The position numbers were made by a program, and so were the translations under genes. DNA of 64,000 nucleotides from Psychrobacter sp. 28M-43 (GTDB lineage Bacteria > Pseudomonadota > Gammaproteobacteria > Pseudomonadales > Moraxellaceae), in assembly GCF_014770435.1 (NCBI RefSeq), contig NZ_CP061739.1, positions 1,240,001 through 1,304,000 of the forward strand, read 5' to 3'. The stretch's first letter is position 1. Each line of letters opens with the position of its first letter. This document shows, in pieces, positions 34,580-45,316 of the stretch. The notes under the pieces were generated by a model. It saw only the letters and a program-made list of their open reading frames with translations. It ran no database searches and had not been told where the DNA came from.

Positions 34580-37153
34580 ATGAGCCACCATTCGTCCTTA
34601 TTTGACAGTTATAGTATCCGCCGCGTGCGTCCGCCAAAAAACAAAATTGGTACCTCGGCTAAGCATGATAGTGCGATTAGCCATGTCATGGGGACGGCGA
34701 CTTATGTGGATGATATTGCAAAACCGCAAGGCACGCTACATCTGGCAGTAGGTAAAAGCAGCCACGCTCATGCACGTGTACTGAGTATGGATTTGAGCGC
34801 TGTTAGAGATGCGGATGGGGTGGTAGATGTCTTAAGTTTTAAAGATTTACCGGCGCAGACGGATATCGGTGCGGTGTTCGACGGTGAGCCACTGATGGTG
34901 GATTACATCACGGAGTATGTGGGTCAGACGTTATTTGTAGTAGTAGCGAGTAGTCATCGCGCTGCCAAAAAAGCGGCTACTAAGGCAGTGGTAGAATATG
35001 AGCCATTGCCAGCAGTACTTAGTATTGATAAAGCGTTAGAGCAAGAGTTGTTTGTGCGTCCGAGTCACTTTATGAAGCGTGGTGACGCGGCGACTGCACT
35101 TGATAACTCACCGATTCGCATTGAAGGCCATATTCATATGCGCGGACAAGAGCACTTTTATCTCGAAGGCCAAGTGTCTTATGTGGTGCCTTGTGATGAT
35201 GGCGGGCTAGAAGTATACACGTCGTCACAGCATCCAAGCGAAGTGCAGCAGTTGGTCGCCGAAGTGACAGATCTGCCATTTCATGCGGTAAACACAGTCG
35301 TGCGCCGTATGGGTGGCGGGTTTGGTGGTAAAGAAACGCAAGCCGCTGCATGGGCATGTCTGTGCGGTATTATCGCCAAACGCCATAATGTCCCTGTCAG
35401 TATGCGTCTAGATCGTCAGGATGACATGGTGGTGACGGGTAAACGTCATGAGTTTGCCAACCGTTACGAAGTCGGTTTAGACGAGTCTGGGCGTATATTG
35501 GGCGTCGATATGCAATTGGCTGGCTTGTGTGGCTATGCACCAGATTTGTCTGATGCCATCGTTGATAGAGCGATGTTCCATTGTGATAATGCTTACTATT
35601 ATCCAGCTGCCCATGTAGCAGGTCATCGCTGCAAAACGCATACCGTATCCAATACTGCCTATCGCGGGTTTGGTGGTCCGCAAGGTCTGATGACTGCTGA
35701 ATATATGATGGACCATATTGCCTATACGCTGGGGCAAGATCCATTACAAGTGCGTTTGGCAAACTTATATCAAGATGGTCAAAGCACGCATTACGGTCAG
35801 ACTATTGAGCATTTTGATTTAGCGACCATCATGACCAAGTTGGCAGACGATTGCGATTATGACAAGCGCCGTCAACAAATCCTAGAAACCAATCAAAAAG
35901 CTGCCGCTGAAGGCAGTGATAAACGCTTAGGGCTTGCATTGACGCCAGTAAAATTTGGTATCTCATTTACGGTGCAAACGCTCAATCAGGCAGGTGCGCT
36001 GGTACACATTTATACCGATGGCAGTATCCACCTCAATCACGGTGGTACGGAGATGGGGCAAGGGCTGTATATTAAAATCGCCCAAATTGTTGCCAATGAA
36101 TTTGACGTTGATCTGGATACAGTCAAAGTATCAGCGACACGTACGGATAAAGTGCCTAACACTTCACCAACTGCCGCGTCATCAGGGACAGACATTAATG
36201 GTAAGGCAGCACAGAACGCTTGTCTAAGCATTAAAGCTCGCATACTTGAATTTGCCGCTGAGCATTTCGACGTAGCGCAAGAAGACATACGTTTTGAAAA
36301 GAACCATGTCTATATTGGCGATAAAGAAACACTGACTTTTGCTGAAATGATTCAACTGTCGTACCAGAACCGTATCAGCTTGTCGTCTACTGGCTACTAT
36401 AAAACGCCTAAGATATTTTATGATCGCTCTAAAGCATGGGGACGTCCGTTCTTCTACTTTGCCTTAGGCGCTGCCTGCGCTGAGGTTGAGATTGATACGT
36501 TGACAGGTGAGTACAAAGTACTACGCTGTGATGTGCTGCATGATGCAGGACAATCGATCAACCCTGCCATTGACATTGGTCAGATTGAAGGGGGTTTTGT
36601 GCAAGGTATGGGTTGGCTCACGGCAGAAGAGCTGATCTGGAATGATAAAGGTAAGCTCGCATCTGATAGTCCTGCTAATTATAAAATCCCAACCGCGCAT
36701 GACTTACCTAAGCAGTGGAATGTCAAATTGTACGATCGCAAAAACGAAGAACAAACGATTTATAACTCTAAAGCCGTTGGCGAGCCGCCGTTTATGTTGG
36801 CAGCCAGTGTTTGGTGTGCCCTCAATAATGCAGTCGCGAGCCTTGGTGATTATAAAAAGAATCCAGAGCTGACCATGCCTGCGACGCCAGAAGCGGTATT
36901 AAAAGCAGTGATGCGCATGCAAGGTACGACGTGGGATTTAACAACTGAAGCCGATACAGATACGATTGATAGTTTGGTCAAAGGCGCAGAAGAGAACAGT
37001 GACCTTTACAATGAAAAAGCAATGCCACAAGACGTACGTCATGCTAAAGACATCGATCCAAAAGAAGTCGAAGGCAAACAAACCGATGACCAGCCTAATG
37101 CGATAGAGCATCCAAATGTAGCAGGGGCAAGAGGTCCTGCGCACAGTGAATGA
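34580..37153 (+). CDS. xdhB: Xanthine dehydrogenase, large subunit (molybdopterin)
   Basis: The 857 residues match the molybdenum-cofactor subunit: ISHVMGTATYVDDIAKPQGT, VVRRMGGGFGGKETQAAAWA, TAYRGFGGPQG, LNHGGTEMGQGLYIKIAQI and the catalytic Glu in NSKAVGEPPFMLA. It binds and hydroxylates the purine. A charged tail of ~70 residues (GAEENSDLYNEKAMPQDVRH onward) extends past the end of the usual fold, explaining a length above the typical ~780-800. The stop overlaps the GTG start of xdhC by 8 bp, so the two are probably translationally coupled. Confidence 0.96.
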   Translation: MSHHSSLFDSYSIRRVRPPKNKIGTSAKHDSAISHVMGTATYVDDIAKPQGTLHLAVGKSSHAHARVLSMDLSAVRDADGVVDVLSFKDLPAQTDIGAVFDGEPLMVDYITEYVGQTLFVVVASSHRAAKKAATKAVVEYEPLPAVLSIDKALEQELFVRPSHFMKRGDAATALDNSPIRIEGHIHMRGQEHFYLEGQVSYVVPCDDGGLEVYTSSQHPSEVQQLVAEVTDLPFHAVNTVVRRMGGGFGGKETQAAAWACLCGIIAKRHNVPVSMRLDRQDDMVVTGKRHEFANRYEVGLDESGRILGVDMQLAGLCGYAPDLSDAIVDRAMFHCDNAYYYPAAHVAGHRCKTHTVSNTAYRGFGGPQGLMTAEYMMDHIAYTLGQDPLQVRLANLYQDGQSTHYGQTIEHFDLATIMTKLADDCDYDKRRQQILETNQKAAAEGSDKRLGLALTPVKFGISFTVQTLNQAGALVHIYTDGSIHLNHGGTEMGQGLYIKIAQIVANEFDVDLDTVKVSATRTDKVPNTSPTAASSGTDINGKAAQNACLSIKARILEFAAEHFDVAQEDIRFEKNHVYIGDKETLTFAEMIQLSYQNRISLSSTGYYKTPKIFYDRSKAWGRPFFYFALGAACAEVEIDTLTGEYKVLRCDVLHDAGQSINPAIDIGQIEGGFVQGMGWLTAEELIWNDKGKLASDSPANYKIPTAHDLPKQWNVKLYDRKNEEQTIYNSKAVGEPPFMLAASVWCALNNAVASLGDYKKNPELTMPATPEAVLKAVMRMQGTTWDLTTEADTDTIDSLVKGAEENSDLYNEKAMPQDVRHAKDIDPKEVEGKQTDDQPNAIEHPNVAGARGPAHSE

Positions 37154-38117
37154 GTCGTTAGCACCGCCAGTCGTTTGGTATGAAGGTCTAGCGCGATATC
37201 AGCAGCGCGGCATCGCTCATGTGTTAGCGACGGTCGTAGCTGTGAACGGATCTGCTCCTCGAGCGCTACAGGCGAAGATGATCATCACGCAAGATAATAT
37301 CGTGGATACGCTGGGCGGCGGCGGTCTAGAGCACGATGTTATCAACACGGCTCGGCAGCTATTGGATGGTGAAATAGCGGCAACGGTATCAAAAGAAGTA
37401 AAACCAAAAGTCGCTGAAACTGACAGTGAAAGCGTGTCAGTACCTTCTAAAGCAGTGCGCCGTGATGCTGTCTATACTAAGCACTACCCGCTAGGTGCAA
37501 AGTTGGCACAGTGTTGCGGCGGTAGCGTCACCGTTATGTTCGAATGCTTCAATGTAACGCCACCGATGTCAGTACTAGTGTTTGGAGCAGGGCATGTGGC
37601 ATCAGCGCTAATGACCATTCTCGCAGAGCTGCCTTGTCAGGTAGATTGGGTGGACAGTCGCCCAGAGATGTTTGAGCGTTACTTAGTGGATAAATCTAAT
37701 ACTAATCAATCACCACTGTATAACTTACCGGCACATATCCGACCGCATATCGATGATGAGCCTGTAGATTTTGTACGCCCATTTATCGAGCAGGGTGGTC
37801 AGCGTTTTATTCTGGTTATGACTCATGACCATAGTGTTGATTTTGAGTTGGTTCGGGCAGCATTGAGTACTATTTCTGACATGAGTGCATCACGTGATAA
37901 ATGCTCAGATACTTTGACACCTTACATAGGTTGCATTGCCTCGGCAACCAAAGCCAAGCGTTTTAGAGATCGTTTGATGCAGCGTGGCTACAGTGAGCAA
38001 CTGGTCAATCAGTTGGTCATGCCAATTGGATTGCAAATTGGCGGAAAAGAGCCGATGGCAGTGGCGGTTTCTATCGTGGCACAGCTCTTACAGCAGTATC
38101 ATCAGGCCATTTCTTGA
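37146..38117 (+). CDS. xdhC: Xanthine dehydrogenase accessory protein XdhC
   Basis: The 323 residues show the XdhC N-terminal domain (VLATVVAVNGSAPRALQAKMI, DTLGGGGLEHDVI) and a Rossmann domain (SVLVFGAGHVASALMTIL, ILVMTHDHSVDFELV, YIGCIASATKAKRFRDRL). XdhC binds and sulfurates the molybdenum cofactor and inserts it into XdhB. The CCGG motif with two Cys (AQCCGGSVTV) is present. Start is GTG inside xdhB. guaD follows after 104 bp. Confidence 0.94.
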   Translation: MNESLAPPVVWYEGLARYQQRGIAHVLATVVAVNGSAPRALQAKMIITQDNIVDTLGGGGLEHDVINTARQLLDGEIAATVSKEVKPKVAETDSESVSVPSKAVRRDAVYTKHYPLGAKLAQCCGGSVTVMFECFNVTPPMSVLVFGAGHVASALMTILAELPCQVDWVDSRPEMFERYLVDKSNTNQSPLYNLPAHIRPHIDDEPVDFVRPFIEQGGQRFILVMTHDHSVDFELVRAALSTISDMSASRDKCSDTLTPYIGCIASATKAKRFRDRLMQRGYSEQLVNQLVMPIGLQIGGKEPMAVAVSIVAQLLQQYHQAIS

Positions 38118-38221
38118 ACGGCTCACTCCATACAAATTTTATACTTTTTATCAAATCATTAAAGCGCTCAGTACTATTTATCAAAACGCTCAGGACTACC
38201 AAGCCATTGTGAGATCTACGA

Positions 38222-39628
38222 ATGACCCTACATATTTATCAAGCTCGACTGCTGCACTATTTGACCGAAAGCGATCGTACTGAGCGTGCAACCTCTGATC
38301 ATTCACAGACATTAGCTGTGGAACGAGACATTACGTTGCTACCAGTGATTGAAGGTATACAGGTGTATCCTGAATATATCGCTGATGGTGCGCTTGTCGT
38401 AGATGATGTGACAGGGTGCATTGTAGAGTATGGTCATAATGAGACAATATTAGCGAAATATACTAATACCTCTGAGCAAGCAGGACAGTTAGTAATCAAG
38501 GTGCATGACTATCGCGATAAATTGATCATGCCAGGCTTTATCGATACTCATGTACATTATCCGCAAATAGATATGATTGCTGCTTACGGTGAGCAATTAC
38601 TTGATTGGCTTAATAATTATACTTTCGTCACCGAGGCCAATTTTGGCGATCCAAAAGTAGCACATGACACGGCGCAGTTCTTCTTAAACCAATTGCTTGC
38701 TAATGGTACAACGAGCGCCATGGTGTTTTCTACCAGCCACCCTGAATCAGTGAACGCATTTTTTACGGAAAGTCACAAGCTCAACACTCGTATGATCACA
38801 GGCAATGTCTTGATGGATCAAAATGCGCCTGATAATTTGTGTGTGCCTGCTGAGCAAGGCATTCGAGATACCCAAAACATCATTGATAATTGGCATGAGC
38901 GCGGCCGCCAACATGTGGCGATTACGCCAAGATTTGCCATTACCTCGTCACCCAAGCAACTACAAATGGCAGGTGAGCTGTATGCCAGTTACGAGAGAGT
39001 TTATCTGCAAACGCATCTAGCAGAAAATCATGATGAGATAGCCTTTGTGAAACAACTGTATCCCAATCATAAAGGCTATCTCGATGTCTATGATACGATG
39101 GGATTACTGGGTCGACGCACCACCTTGGCACATGGTATTCACCTTGAAATATCTGAGTATGAGCGTCTGCGCGCAACTGGCACACAAATATCACACTGTC
39201 CGACGTCCAACCTGTTTTTGGGTAGTGGACTATTCGATTTGCCCAAGACGTTAAGTTATACCGGTGTCAGTATCGCCACTGACGTTGGAGCAGGGACAAG
39301 TCTGTCGATGCTGACGACTCTGTCAGAAGCGTATAAAATCCAACAACTTCAAAGCAATCAACTATCCGCGCACCAAGGGCTGTACCAAATTACGTTGGGT
39401 AATGCCCAGTCGCTATTATTGGACAATAAAATCGGTAACTTTATGCCAAATAAAGAAGCGGATTTTGTGGTCATCGATATGGGTGCAACGGAATTGCTTG
39501 AGCGACGTATGGCGCAGACCAAGACACTGGAAGAGCAGTTGTTTGTACTAATGATGTTAGGCGATGATAGAGTAATTGATCAGACAGTCATCGCCGGCGT
39601 AAGTCGCTATCGTAAATCAACTTTATAG
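38222..39628 (+). CDS. guaD: Guanine deaminase
   Basis: The 468 residues fit the metal-dependent amidohydrolase family: MPGFIDTHVHYPQ (first zinc His pair), QTHLAEN (His/Glu), LAHGIHLE (His) and the metal Asp in ATDVGAGTSLSM. GuaD converts guanine to xanthine and ammonia, feeding XdhAB encoded just upstream. Length matches bacterial GuaD. Last gene of the plus-strand purine operon; a terminator follows at 39691. Confidence 0.95.
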   Translation: MTLHIYQARLLHYLTESDRTERATSDHSQTLAVERDITLLPVIEGIQVYPEYIADGALVVDDVTGCIVEYGHNETILAKYTNTSEQAGQLVIKVHDYRDKLIMPGFIDTHVHYPQIDMIAAYGEQLLDWLNNYTFVTEANFGDPKVAHDTAQFFLNQLLANGTTSAMVFSTSHPESVNAFFTESHKLNTRMITGNVLMDQNAPDNLCVPAEQGIRDTQNIIDNWHERGRQHVAITPRFAITSSPKQLQMAGELYASYERVYLQTHLAENHDEIAFVKQLYPNHKGYLDVYDTMGLLGRRTTLAHGIHLEISEYERLRATGTQISHCPTSNLFLGSGLFDLPKTLSYTGVSIATDVGAGTSLSMLTTLSEAYKIQQLQSNQLSAHQGLYQITLGNAQSLLLDNKIGNFMPNKEADFVVIDMGATELLERRMAQTKTLEEQLFVLMMLGDDRVIDQTVIAGVSRYRKSTL

Positions 39629-39690
39629 GTGTAAATAAACGCTGTACCTAAATCAGGAACAAGTGAGACTGCTTTCAGATATAAAAAATG

Positions 39691-39724
39691 AACCCTTGTT
39701 CCAACTATATAGGAACAAGGGTTT
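39691..39724. terminator. Bidirectional intrinsic terminator
   Basis: AACCCTTGTTCC pairs exactly with GGAACAAGGGTT around a 9-base loop, between convergent guaD and the Tsx-like gene; T-rich flanks on both strands. Confidence 0.82.
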
Positions 39725-39753
39725 ATTTCTGCCAAGAGAGTTTTTATTAGGTA

Positions 39754-40548
39754 TCAAAAATGGAATTTTACCAACGCACTAGGAGAGTTTTGATTCACGC
39801 CATCAACACCGTATTTATTTTTCCAATAGCTATATTCCATACCGACTTCTAAGCGGTTATCAATACCGAGCACTTCTTGTAAGTTGTATTTAATTTGCGG
39901 ATTAATATGAATATTATCTTCAATATCATCGTTATTAAATGAATAATCAATAAAACCATCTACGACAAAATTATTGCGCTCCCAACCATAGGTTAAGGTA
40001 ATTTGCTGATCATCGTCAGTATTGTCGTTAAAAGCATGATATAGAGTAGCCGACGCAAACTTCATTCCTGGAATAGGTACATTGAGATCTGCGCCAATAC
40101 CAACCAGATAATTATCTTGGTCAAAGCCAGTACTGTTCGAACCAAATTCATAAGTAGCGGCTAAATTAACCTGCTTGATAAAACTGTCATTAAAAGTGGC
40201 TATTTTGAATGTAGGAGACAGCTCGCCATAAGTTTCTCTAAATCTATTGTTTTCAATGTCATCGGCACCTTGGTTTCGATCGACAAAGAAGAACACGCCA
40301 CCCCAGTCGTGCGCAGAAGCATGCTCTAATGTAACGGTCGTCAGCTCTCCATCTTCTACGAGTTCATAATCATTACCGTAAAGTACGGAGACACTCGTAT
40401 CAGTAAAAAAGGTCTTAGCATAGATGTTCGACATGCTACCTAAAGCAGCGATAGCAACAGCTGCCATCGACAATGGTTTGAGTAAAGCTAGCTTTTGGCT
40501 AGATGATTTGGTATGACAGGATAAGCTCGTTAATAAATCAAAACGCAA
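39754..40548 (-). CDS. Tsx-family nucleoside-specific outer membrane channel
   Basis: The 264 residues contain a signal region (hydrophobic about 24-44, possible cleavage after IYA; Met28 is an alternative start) and a beta-barrel with alternating pattern. The phrase TVTLEHASAHDWGGVFFFVDR and the later YGWERNNFVVDGFIDYSF and WKNKYGV are those of Tsx porins, which pass nucleosides and related compounds. The C-terminal residue is Phe (VKFHF), the outer-membrane insertion signal. Placement inside the purine island fits uptake of purine compounds. No matching TetR palindrome was seen upstream. Confidence 0.88.
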   Translation of the reverse strand: MRFDLLTSLSCHTKSSSQKLALLKPLSMAAVAIAALGSMSNIYAKTFFTDTSVSVLYGNDYELVEDGELTTVTLEHASAHDWGGVFFFVDRNQGADDIENNRFRETYGELSPTFKIATFNDSFIKQVNLAATYEFGSNSTGFDQDNYLVGIGADLNVPIPGMKFASATLYHAFNDNTDDDQQITLTYGWERNNFVVDGFIDYSFNNDDIEDNIHINPQIKYNLQEVLGIDNRLEVGMEYSYWKNKYGVDGVNQNSPSALVKFHF

Positions 40549-40976
40549 AATATGACCCCTTTATGTACAATTGATTGTTGATTGCCCCAAAACTGCATCG
40601 TTACTATTTGCTAGTAAACAAACTATTAATCCAATCCTCGTTAGACAACGGTTGGTTGATAGCGCTTAAATGCTTACTACTAAAGAGCATTCAATAACCG
40701 TGCCATAAATGCCCTAGAAGGCTGTCATCTACAGAGTCTTCTAATTCTTAGTCTTATTAGCCATTAATAAGGGTAGAAATAAGCAAAATAGTCCTTAACT
40801 GTTCTCAAATGAGAGAGCCAATTTCCGTACATTTAGATATATGTGATAAACAATGTTTTTCGAAGGATCAGATGCACCATAAAAGCACCAAAATGGATAT
40901 CCATGTGCTCCAAGTTGGGTCGTCTGACGGGTCTTAATCAATTGATAGGCATATGATTTAACAACTCAATAAACAT
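40549..40976. other. Intergenic region upstream of the tsx-like gene
   Basis: 428 bp between two minus-strand genes. It should carry the tsx-like promoter. I looked for a purine riboswitch core and for the TGACYAAWTRGTCA palindrome and found neither. Confidence 0.4.
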
Positions 40977-41006
40977 AAAAAAGCCAGCTAATAGAAGTTA
41001 GCTAGC
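40977..41006 (-). terminator. Intrinsic terminator after allA
   Basis: Minus-strand GCTAGCTAA pairs with TTAGCTGGC (one G-U), followed by six Ts. It ends the urate-degradation operon 41 bp past the allA stop. Confidence 0.82.
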
Positions 41007-41047
41007 GTTAAGTTTGTACTTGTTGGATGCGACTATTTTTTATTCAG

Positions 41048-41578
41048 TTAACTGCATTCGCCTTTTAACTCAATAGACACATGCCAATCCGTGATATCAA
41101 TCTCATGACAGTTATTACCCTCGCCATTGATACGATCAATAACTAAGAAATCACTGTCACGTCCAAGCGCGAGTAGAGGGTGATGCCAGACATTAGCATC
41201 GTACTGTACACCTTGGTGAGATTTCGCATAAAACACTGCTAGGTCATCAGGCGACTGTGGCGGCACACCAGCTTTAGCAACCACGACGATATAGTCTTGG
41301 CCTTCCATAGATACAAATGCCTGCGTCCCAAGCGGATGGTATTCCATGACTGAGAGTGCAATCGGGTTCTCACGTTTCTTGGCTCGAAAGATACTCATAC
41401 CAACTGAGCCACCGTCTAGCTTACTTTCGGCAAGTGCATGATGACGAACCGCATAGCCGTTGTTGATCTCATAAGTGTTGTCAGCGGTTTGCTCACAGGC
41501 ATCATATCGCTCAATGACTGAACCATAGGGGGCAAAGTTTGCCTTGGTTAAAGGCTTAGCCGATAGAGTGATACTCAT
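41048..41578 (-). CDS. allA: Ureidoglycolate lyase
   Basis: The 176 residues match All[18 protein letters not shown] at the N-terminus, [28 protein letters not shown], and [23 protein letters not shown] with the conserved metal/active-site His pair. It splits ureidoglycolate to glyoxylate and urea, the last step encoded here. Its ATG overlaps the alc stop (TAATG), so translation is coupled. A terminator follows. Confidence 0.93.
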   Translation of the reverse strand: MSITLSAKPLTKANFAPYGSVIERYDACEQTADNTYEINNGYAVRHHALAESKLDGGSVGMSIFRAKKRENPIALSVMEYHPLGTQAFVSMEGQDYIVVVAKAGVPPQSPDDLAVFYAKSHQGVQYDANVWHHPLLALGRDSDFLVIDRINGEGNNCHEIDITDWHVSIELKGECS

Positions 41579-42702
41579 TATTTTGCCTCTTTACTGTCAG
41601 TACCAGTACCAGTATTAGTCTCAGCAATCTTGCCATACACGCGTACACGGCTGATACCACCATCTGGGAAAATATTAACCCGAATATGAGTGATAGGTTT
41701 ATCAAGTTGAAGCTTGTCTTTACCAAAGTGATGAACGTCGTCAGCATTGGTTTTTTGCGGCTCAAGCAAGGTCTCCCAAAACATACTCTGAGTCACTAAA
41801 GTTTGCTCTGGTGTATTTGGTGAGTAGACGGCTTGGATCGAGACTTTATCAGGGTAATTGCCTTTAAAGTGGGCAGTATCTATCTCGATGGAATCAACGA
41901 TACCTGCTTGACCTAGCGCGATGATGCACCAGTCATTGCCTGGCTCACGGCGACGACGGGTCTCCCAGCCATCACCCATGTTAGGCGCTTTAGTTGGTAG
42001 TAGTAAATTACTAGCAGCACCAAAATGTGCATCGTTACTAGCAATCGCACGACCACCATTTAATGCGCCTGCCAAGTCAAGTGTCTCGCCTTGTGTGTTT
42101 AGGCTTGCATCAAGTTGGATATCACCATATACACGTAGTCGGGCAACGCCGCCATCTGGATAAATGTTTAAACGAATATGGGTTACCGTTTGCTCGTTAT
42201 CAATCTCGATAAGCTCATGGTTGTGACCTTGCAGTGGGGTCATACCCACTAGTGCCTGCCAATTTTTATTGTCCCAATCTTCTTTGCTTAGACTGGTAAG
42301 TTCAGCTTCATCTTGCTGCAGTAGCTCTGGCGCGTACAAGGCATCGACACTGGCGGAAGATGGGAAGTTACCCGTGAAGTGACTGGTATCAATATCTAGA
42401 CCAGCTATTTTGGTTGGGCGAGCAAGTTGGATAACTAAATAATCGTAACCCAAGTGGCGTTTACGACGTGTTTCCCAGCCGTCCATCCATTTACCGTTGT
42501 TATCGAATTTACCCACGACAAAGATAGGCGCATCAGGATTTAAGATCCGGCTTTTATCTGCAAAGAAATCATCGGTTGCAAATAGGGATTTTGCGCCCAA
42601 ACGACTGTCAGCGACGTTTGATTTTTTGGTAAATGCTGGCAATGTCTCAGGTAGGTTGTTTGCTGAGAGGATTTGTCCGACTTCTGAACTATTTTGACTC
42701 AT
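41578..42702 (-). CDS. alc: Allantoicase
   Basis: The 374 residues consist of two similar allantoicase repeats, each with [15 protein letters not shown]: first [20 protein letters not shown] and later [20 protein letters not shown]; each repeat ends with THIR(L/V)NI(Y/F)PDGG(V/I)(A/S)R. It hydrolyses allantoate to ureidoglycolate and urea. It lies between puuE (85-bp gap) and allA (1-base overlap) in the urate operon. Confidence 0.95.
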   Translation of the reverse strand: MSQNSSEVGQILSANNLPETLPAFTKKSNVADSRLGAKSLFATDDFFADKSRILNPDAPIFVVGKFDNNGKWMDGWETRRKRHLGYDYLVIQLARPTKIAGLDIDTSHFTGNFPSSASVDALYAPELLQQDEAELTSLSKEDWDNKNWQALVGMTPLQGHNHELIEIDNEQTVTHIRLNIYPDGGVARLRVYGDIQLDASLNTQGETLDLAGALNGGRAIASNDAHFGAASNLLLPTKAPNMGDGWETRRRREPGNDWCIIALGQAGIVDSIEIDTAHFKGNYPDKVSIQAVYSPNTPEQTLVTQSMFWETLLEPQKTNADDVHHFGKDKLQLDKPITHIRVNIFPDGGISRVRVYGKIAETNTGTGTDSKEAK

Positions 42703-42787
42703 CGTTATTTCCTTTATTCTATATTAGGTTTTATTTGCCGCATGCGGTCTGTCTTGTGTGGTCAATGTATCAAGATGATGGCTGAGA

Positions 42788-43768
42788 TTACATCCAGTTG
42801 GCAGTATTGTCTGACGTGGCAGGATGGTTTTCGTACCAGTGTTTAGCGATGTCATCACGGCGGCATATCCATACGTCGGGCTTATTGGTAATATATTGCA
42901 AAAATTGCTTTAGCGCTTTGATGCGTCCTGCACGCCCAATAATGCGGCAATGCAAGCCAATAGTCAGCATTTTAGGGGTGTGTGTGCCTTCTTCGTATAA
43001 GGTGTCAAAGCTGTCTTTGAGATACTGATAAAATGGTTCAGCGTGGGTGAATCCTGGGCTAGAAGAAAAACGCATGTCATTGGTCTCGAGGCTATAAGGG
43101 ATGACCAAATGTGGTTTACGCGTGATCAGATTGCCATCTTGGACCTTTACATTGAGCCAATACGGTAACTCATCACCGTACGAGTCAGAGTCATAGGTAT
43201 AGCCACCTTGCTCGGCGACCAGTTCACGAGTATTTGGACTATCGCGTCCTGTATACCAGCCGAGAGGTTGTCCGCCTAGCATACGTTTAAATATCTGGGT
43301 GGCGCAGCGAATGTGTTCACGCTCCGTCTCACGGTACATATCCTGATAAGTAATCCAGCGTAAACCATGACTGGCAATCTCATGACCGTCTTCTAGTACA
43401 CGCTCGATAATATGCGGTGTTTTTTCAGCAGCGGCGGCACAGGTAAACGTGGTGATTGGCACGCCGTACTCTTTGAATACATCTAATACACGCCACACGC
43501 CGACACGGCTACCGTATTCGAATGCAGATTCAATAGACTGGTGACGGTTGTTAAATTCTGGTGTGCCCAAAATATCAGACAAAAAACGCTCTGATTGACC
43601 ATCGCCATGGATGACGCTATTTTCTGCACCTTCTTCGATATTTAATACAAACTGTACGGCGATTTTTGCGCCACCTGGCCATTTTGCTTTTGGTGGATTG
43701 CCAGCATAGCCTTTTAGGTCGCGGGGATATGTGCTCAGATCAAAGTCACTGGTAATTTTTTTGCTCAT
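42788..43768 (-). CDS. puuE: Allantoinase PuuE (polysaccharide-deacetylase fold)
   Basis: The 326 residues begin DLSTYPRDLKGYAGNPPKAKWPGGAKIAVQFVLN in the style of PuuE, with EEGAENSVIHGDG, GSRVGVWRVLDVFKEY, HEIASHGLRW (a deacetylase-type His motif) and IGLHCRIIGRAGR. PuuE is a metal-independent allantoinase unrelated to the amidohydrolase type, converting allantoin to allantoate. It follows puuD in the operon (81-bp gap). Confidence 0.93.
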   Translation of the reverse strand: MSKKITSDFDLSTYPRDLKGYAGNPPKAKWPGGAKIAVQFVLNIEEGAENSVIHGDGQSERFLSDILGTPEFNNRHQSIESAFEYGSRVGVWRVLDVFKEYGVPITTFTCAAAAEKTPHIIERVLEDGHEIASHGLRWITYQDMYRETEREHIRCATQIFKRMLGGQPLGWYTGRDSPNTRELVAEQGGYTYDSDSYGDELPYWLNVKVQDGNLITRKPHLVIPYSLETNDMRFSSSPGFTHAEPFYQYLKDSFDTLYEEGTHTPKMLTIGLHCRIIGRAGRIKALKQFLQYITNKPDVWICRRDDIAKHWYENHPATSDNTANWM

Positions 43769-43849
43769 TATTTATGTTCCTATATCGCTTAGAGCCTTAG
43801 ATATTTATTTAAATATTGCTCGTAAAGGACAGTTATTTTTTATCACAAA

Positions 43850-45205
43850 TTAAAGTGATGACGCATATGCCACGAGCTGTTGGCGCTCGGCATCCGTCAG
43901 CTGAGTAATATTACCAAGCGGCATGTAGCCAGTCTGTACCGCAGTGACGATTTTCGCTTTATGAATTTTTAAGTCTTCTGGTGTTTGCAAAATAATACCT
44001 GCTGGCGGCGCGGCGAAGCCTTGTTGCGTCGGTTGTACCGCATGACAAGTACTACAGCGCGTATGCACGACATCCATCATAGCGTCATCTGCTGATGCGC
44101 TCACGGGTACGGCTTCAGCAGTAGCTGCATCATTACTAATACTGTTATTAGCATTGCTATTAGAACTGTTATTAGCGTTAGCAACAGTATCAGTGCTTGA
44201 GTCAGTAGTCGCGCTTGTAGCTGGCGGCGTGCTATCAGTCGTTGTAGGTGCTACGGAGGCAGTAGCAGGCATTGCAGGCAATGGCTCAATCGGCTCAGGT
44301 CGCATCCAAATAATCAACAATACGGTTAATACGGCTGGAATGACCAAGTAGCGTGGTTTTTTATGACCTAAGTGCTTTTGGTTAAAGTAATGACGCGCAG
44401 TCGCGGTAATGATACCGACGAAGACCAATACCAACCAACCTTTCTCATGAGCATACATCATTGGGTAATGGTTGCTGATCATGGTAAAAATCAGCGGTAG
44501 GGTAAAATAGTTATTCATCAGTGAGCGATTTTTGGCTTGTAATGCCAATTCAGCCACTTCTTTACCTGGTTTTTCGCCGCGCCGCACACAGTCAACGAGT
44601 GCGCGCTGAGCCGGCATAATACCGAAGAATACGTTACCTACCATCACCGTGCCCAAGATGGCACCGATATGTATAAATGAGGCACGATCACTAAACAGCT
44701 GGTAAGAACCCCAGCTCGCAATGACCAGCAAGATAAAAATCAGCGTACTAAAGATAAACGCGTTTTTACCCAAATGACTGCGCACAATAACTTCATAAAT
44801 GAAGTAACTACCAAACAAGAAAAGCAAGCTGGTGGCGATGGCACCGATACTGGTAAAAGGTACTTTGCTTGGGTCAATTAGGTAGGCAGTTGCATTGGCA
44901 TAATAGACGATAGACATCATCGCCGCACCCGTCAGCCAAGTGGTATAAGCTTCCCACTTAAACCAATGTAGCGTCTTTGGCATCTCTTCGGGTTCGAGTT
45001 TGTATTTGGCAATTTCATAAAATCCGCCGCCATGGACGGCCCAAAGATCACCCGAGATGCCTTTGTCTGTTTTCCACTGTGGCGGCTTGCGTAGGCTTAG
45101 ATCTAGCCACACAAAATAAAACGATGCACCAATCCATGCTACCCCAGCGATAACATGAAACCAGCGGAAAAATAAACTCAACCATTCGAGAAGATAGGCG
45201 CCCAT
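43850..45205 (-). CDS. puuD: Membrane urate hydroxylase PuuD with C-terminal cytochrome c domain
   Basis: The 451 residues have about eight membrane segments (starting WLSLFFRWFHVIAGVAWIGASF) in the PuuD membrane domain, a Ser/Thr/Asn/Ala-rich linker (about 310-365), then a cytochrome c domain with the haem motif CSTCH and the axial Met in GYMPLGN. PuuD oxidises urate to 5-hydroxyisourate and passes electrons through its haem to the respiratory chain, replacing soluble uricase. It is third in the operon after uraD and uraH. Confidence 0.93.
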   Translation of the reverse strand: MGAYLLEWLSLFFRWFHVIAGVAWIGASFYFVWLDLSLRKPPQWKTDKGISGDLWAVHGGGFYEIAKYKLEPEEMPKTLHWFKWEAYTTWLTGAAMMSIVYYANATAYLIDPSKVPFTSIGAIATSLLFLFGSYFIYEVIVRSHLGKNAFIFSTLIFILLVIASWGSYQLFSDRASFIHIGAILGTVMVGNVFFGIMPAQRALVDCVRRGEKPGKEVAELALQAKNRSLMNNYFTLPLIFTMISNHYPMMYAHEKGWLVLVFVGIITATARHYFNQKHLGHKKPRYLVIPAVLTVLLIIWMRPEPIEPLPAMPATASVAPTTTDSTPPATSATTDSSTDTVANANNSSNSNANNSISNDAATAEAVPVSASADDAMMDVVHTRCSTCHAVQPTQQGFAAPPAGIILQTPEDLKIHKAKIVTAVQTGYMPLGNITQLTDAERQQLVAYASSL

Positions 45206-45316
45206 GTAATAAATGTCCTTTAATATGACAGTGTCTTAATAAAATGTCTTGGTAATTTCTTTTGATAGTATTTTTTGAAAATTAAAAACAAAGCAGAGAG
45301 CTAAACAGCACCAAAG

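Noticed and set aside
40549..40976. Purine riboswitch upstream of the tsx-like gene
   Set aside because: No conserved purine-aptamer core found by eye.
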